Below, in pieces: positions 4,764-5,275 of a stretch of DNA of 5,275 nt. The notes below the pieces were generated by a model. It was not told where the DNA came from. It made no database searches and saw nothing but the letters and a program-made list of their open reading frames with translations. Numbering within the stretch: position 1 is the stretch's first letter; each line of letters starts with the position of its first letter. This stretch comes from an uncultured Pseudomonadota bacterium (GTDB lineage Bacteria > Pseudomonadota > Gammaproteobacteria > Burkholderiales > SG8-39), in NCBI GenBank assembly GCA_903909415.1, contig CAIVVS010000304.1, positions 1 to 5,275 of the forward strand, read 5' to 3'. The position numbers and the translations under genes were made by a program.

Positions 4764-5275
4764 ATGCGCGGGCTGCTCGCCGCGCTGGCCACCGCGATCG
4801 TGCTGGGCGGCTGTGCCGCGGCGGGACCGCTGGCGCTGGTGCCCTGGAGCCCGATCATCTCCAGCATCGTCGCCACGCGCGGCGACAATTTCGAGGAACG
4901 CAAGAAGCTCGCCGGCCTCGACGCCACCCAGGACTGGCCGGCGATGCAGGCCATGGCGGAGGAAAAGCTCAAGCGCGACCCGACCGTCGGCGAGTGGAAC
5001 TTCGTGCTCGGCTACTCGTTCTTCCGGCGCGGCGATTATCCGCGCGCCATCCAGACACTGACCACCGCCACCGAGCGCAGCCCCGAGGACAACGACAACT
5101 GGGGGCTGCTGGCCGAGTCCTACCGGCTTTCGGGCAGGCCCCAGGTGGCCGCCCGCATCCTGACCCATGCGATCTCGATCGACTCGAACTCGCCCATCCC
5201 GCGCTACCTGCTGGGCATGGCATTCAAGGACATGGGCGTGTCCACCGAGGCGGTGGCCGCGTGGCAGGAGGCGGT
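4764..5275 (+). CDS. TPR-repeat lipoprotein (3' truncated by window end)
   Basis: The first 170 codons of a probable lipoprotein are visible. The N-terminus is a short signal peptide, MRGLLAALATAIVLGG, followed by Cys17 in a lipobox LGGC, so the protein should be lipid-anchored in the cell envelope. Tetratricopeptide-like helix pairs follow at about 76-108 (LGYSFFRRGDYPRAIQTL), 110-142 (LLAESYRLSGRPQVAARIL) and 143 onward (YLLGMAFKDMGVSTEAVAAW), cut by the window edge. TPR arrays are protein-binding scaffolds; the partner cannot be told from the sequence. Start choice is uncertain. The ATG at 4764 gives a normal lipoprotein signal but has no clear Shine-Dalgarno sequence. An in-frame ATG at 4665, inside the DUF3460 gene, would add 33 basic residues and is also without one. 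No functional link to the SOS genes is evident. Confidence 0.75.
   Translation, partial: MRGLLAALATAIVLGGCAAAGPLALVPWSPIISSIVATRGDNFEERKKLAGLDATQDWPAMQAMAEEKLKRDPTVGEWNFVLGYSFFRRGDYPRAIQTLTTATERSPEDNDNWGLLAESYRLSGRPQVAARILTHAISIDSNSPIPRYLLGMAFKDMGVSTEAVAAWQEA

Noticed and set aside
1..5275. CRISPR array, tRNA or rRNA genes, insertion sequences or phage attachment sites
   Set aside because: No regularly spaced repeats, clover-leaf sequences, rRNA-like stretches, transposase homology or long terminal repeats are visible on either strand.

Overview
The window is a compact DNA-damage (SOS) locus from a GC-rich proteobacterium. I infer a betaproteobacterium: the 63-residue protein at 4523-4714 looks like the DUF3460 family, known mainly from Betaproteobacteria. 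The lexA-imuA-imuB gene order and the strong G/C preference at third codon positions fit this. Genus cannot be decided from the sequence; Rhodocyclales and Burkholderiales both remain possible.

Layout. At the left edge (3-377, + strand) is the C-terminal half of a flavodoxin-fold NAD(P)H:quinone oxidoreductase. After a gene-free convergent gap (378-574) comes a three-gene minus-strand operon read from right to left: lexA (3526-2876), imuA (2876-2043) and imuB (2113-575). The genes are packed tightly. The lexA stop and imuA start share one base (TGATG), and imuA and imuB overlap by 71 bases. A 182-base divergent intergenic region (3527-3708) carries two tandem perfect CTGT-N8-ACAG LexA boxes over a good sigma-70 promoter for lexA. 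On the other side it leads to a plus-strand SRAP/YedK gene (3709-4479), which encodes an abasic-site crosslinking protein. Further right are a DUF3460 small protein (4523-4714), with an extended -10 promoter that overlaps the yedK stop codon, and the start of a TPR-repeat lipoprotein (4764 to the window end).

How it works together. LexA represses its own operon through the two boxes. DNA damage triggers RecA-stimulated self-cleavage of LexA and releases expression of LexA, ImuA and ImuB. ImuA and ImuB are accessory parts of the error-prone ImuABC (DnaE2) mutasome. ImuB is a Y-family polymerase relative that appears to have lost catalytic carboxylates and carries candidate sliding-clamp motifs. 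dnaE2 (imuC), which often follows imuB, is not present here. The divergent YedK handles abasic sites in single-stranded DNA, so the region concentrates damage-tolerance functions.

Most of this is a recognisable variant of the known lexA-imuA-imuB cassette, not a new system. The less ordinary points are the missing dnaE2, the long imuA/imuB overlap, the closely spaced tandem LexA boxes, the lexA/yedK divergent arrangement, a possibly leaderless yedK transcript, and a promoter embedded in the yedK stop codon.
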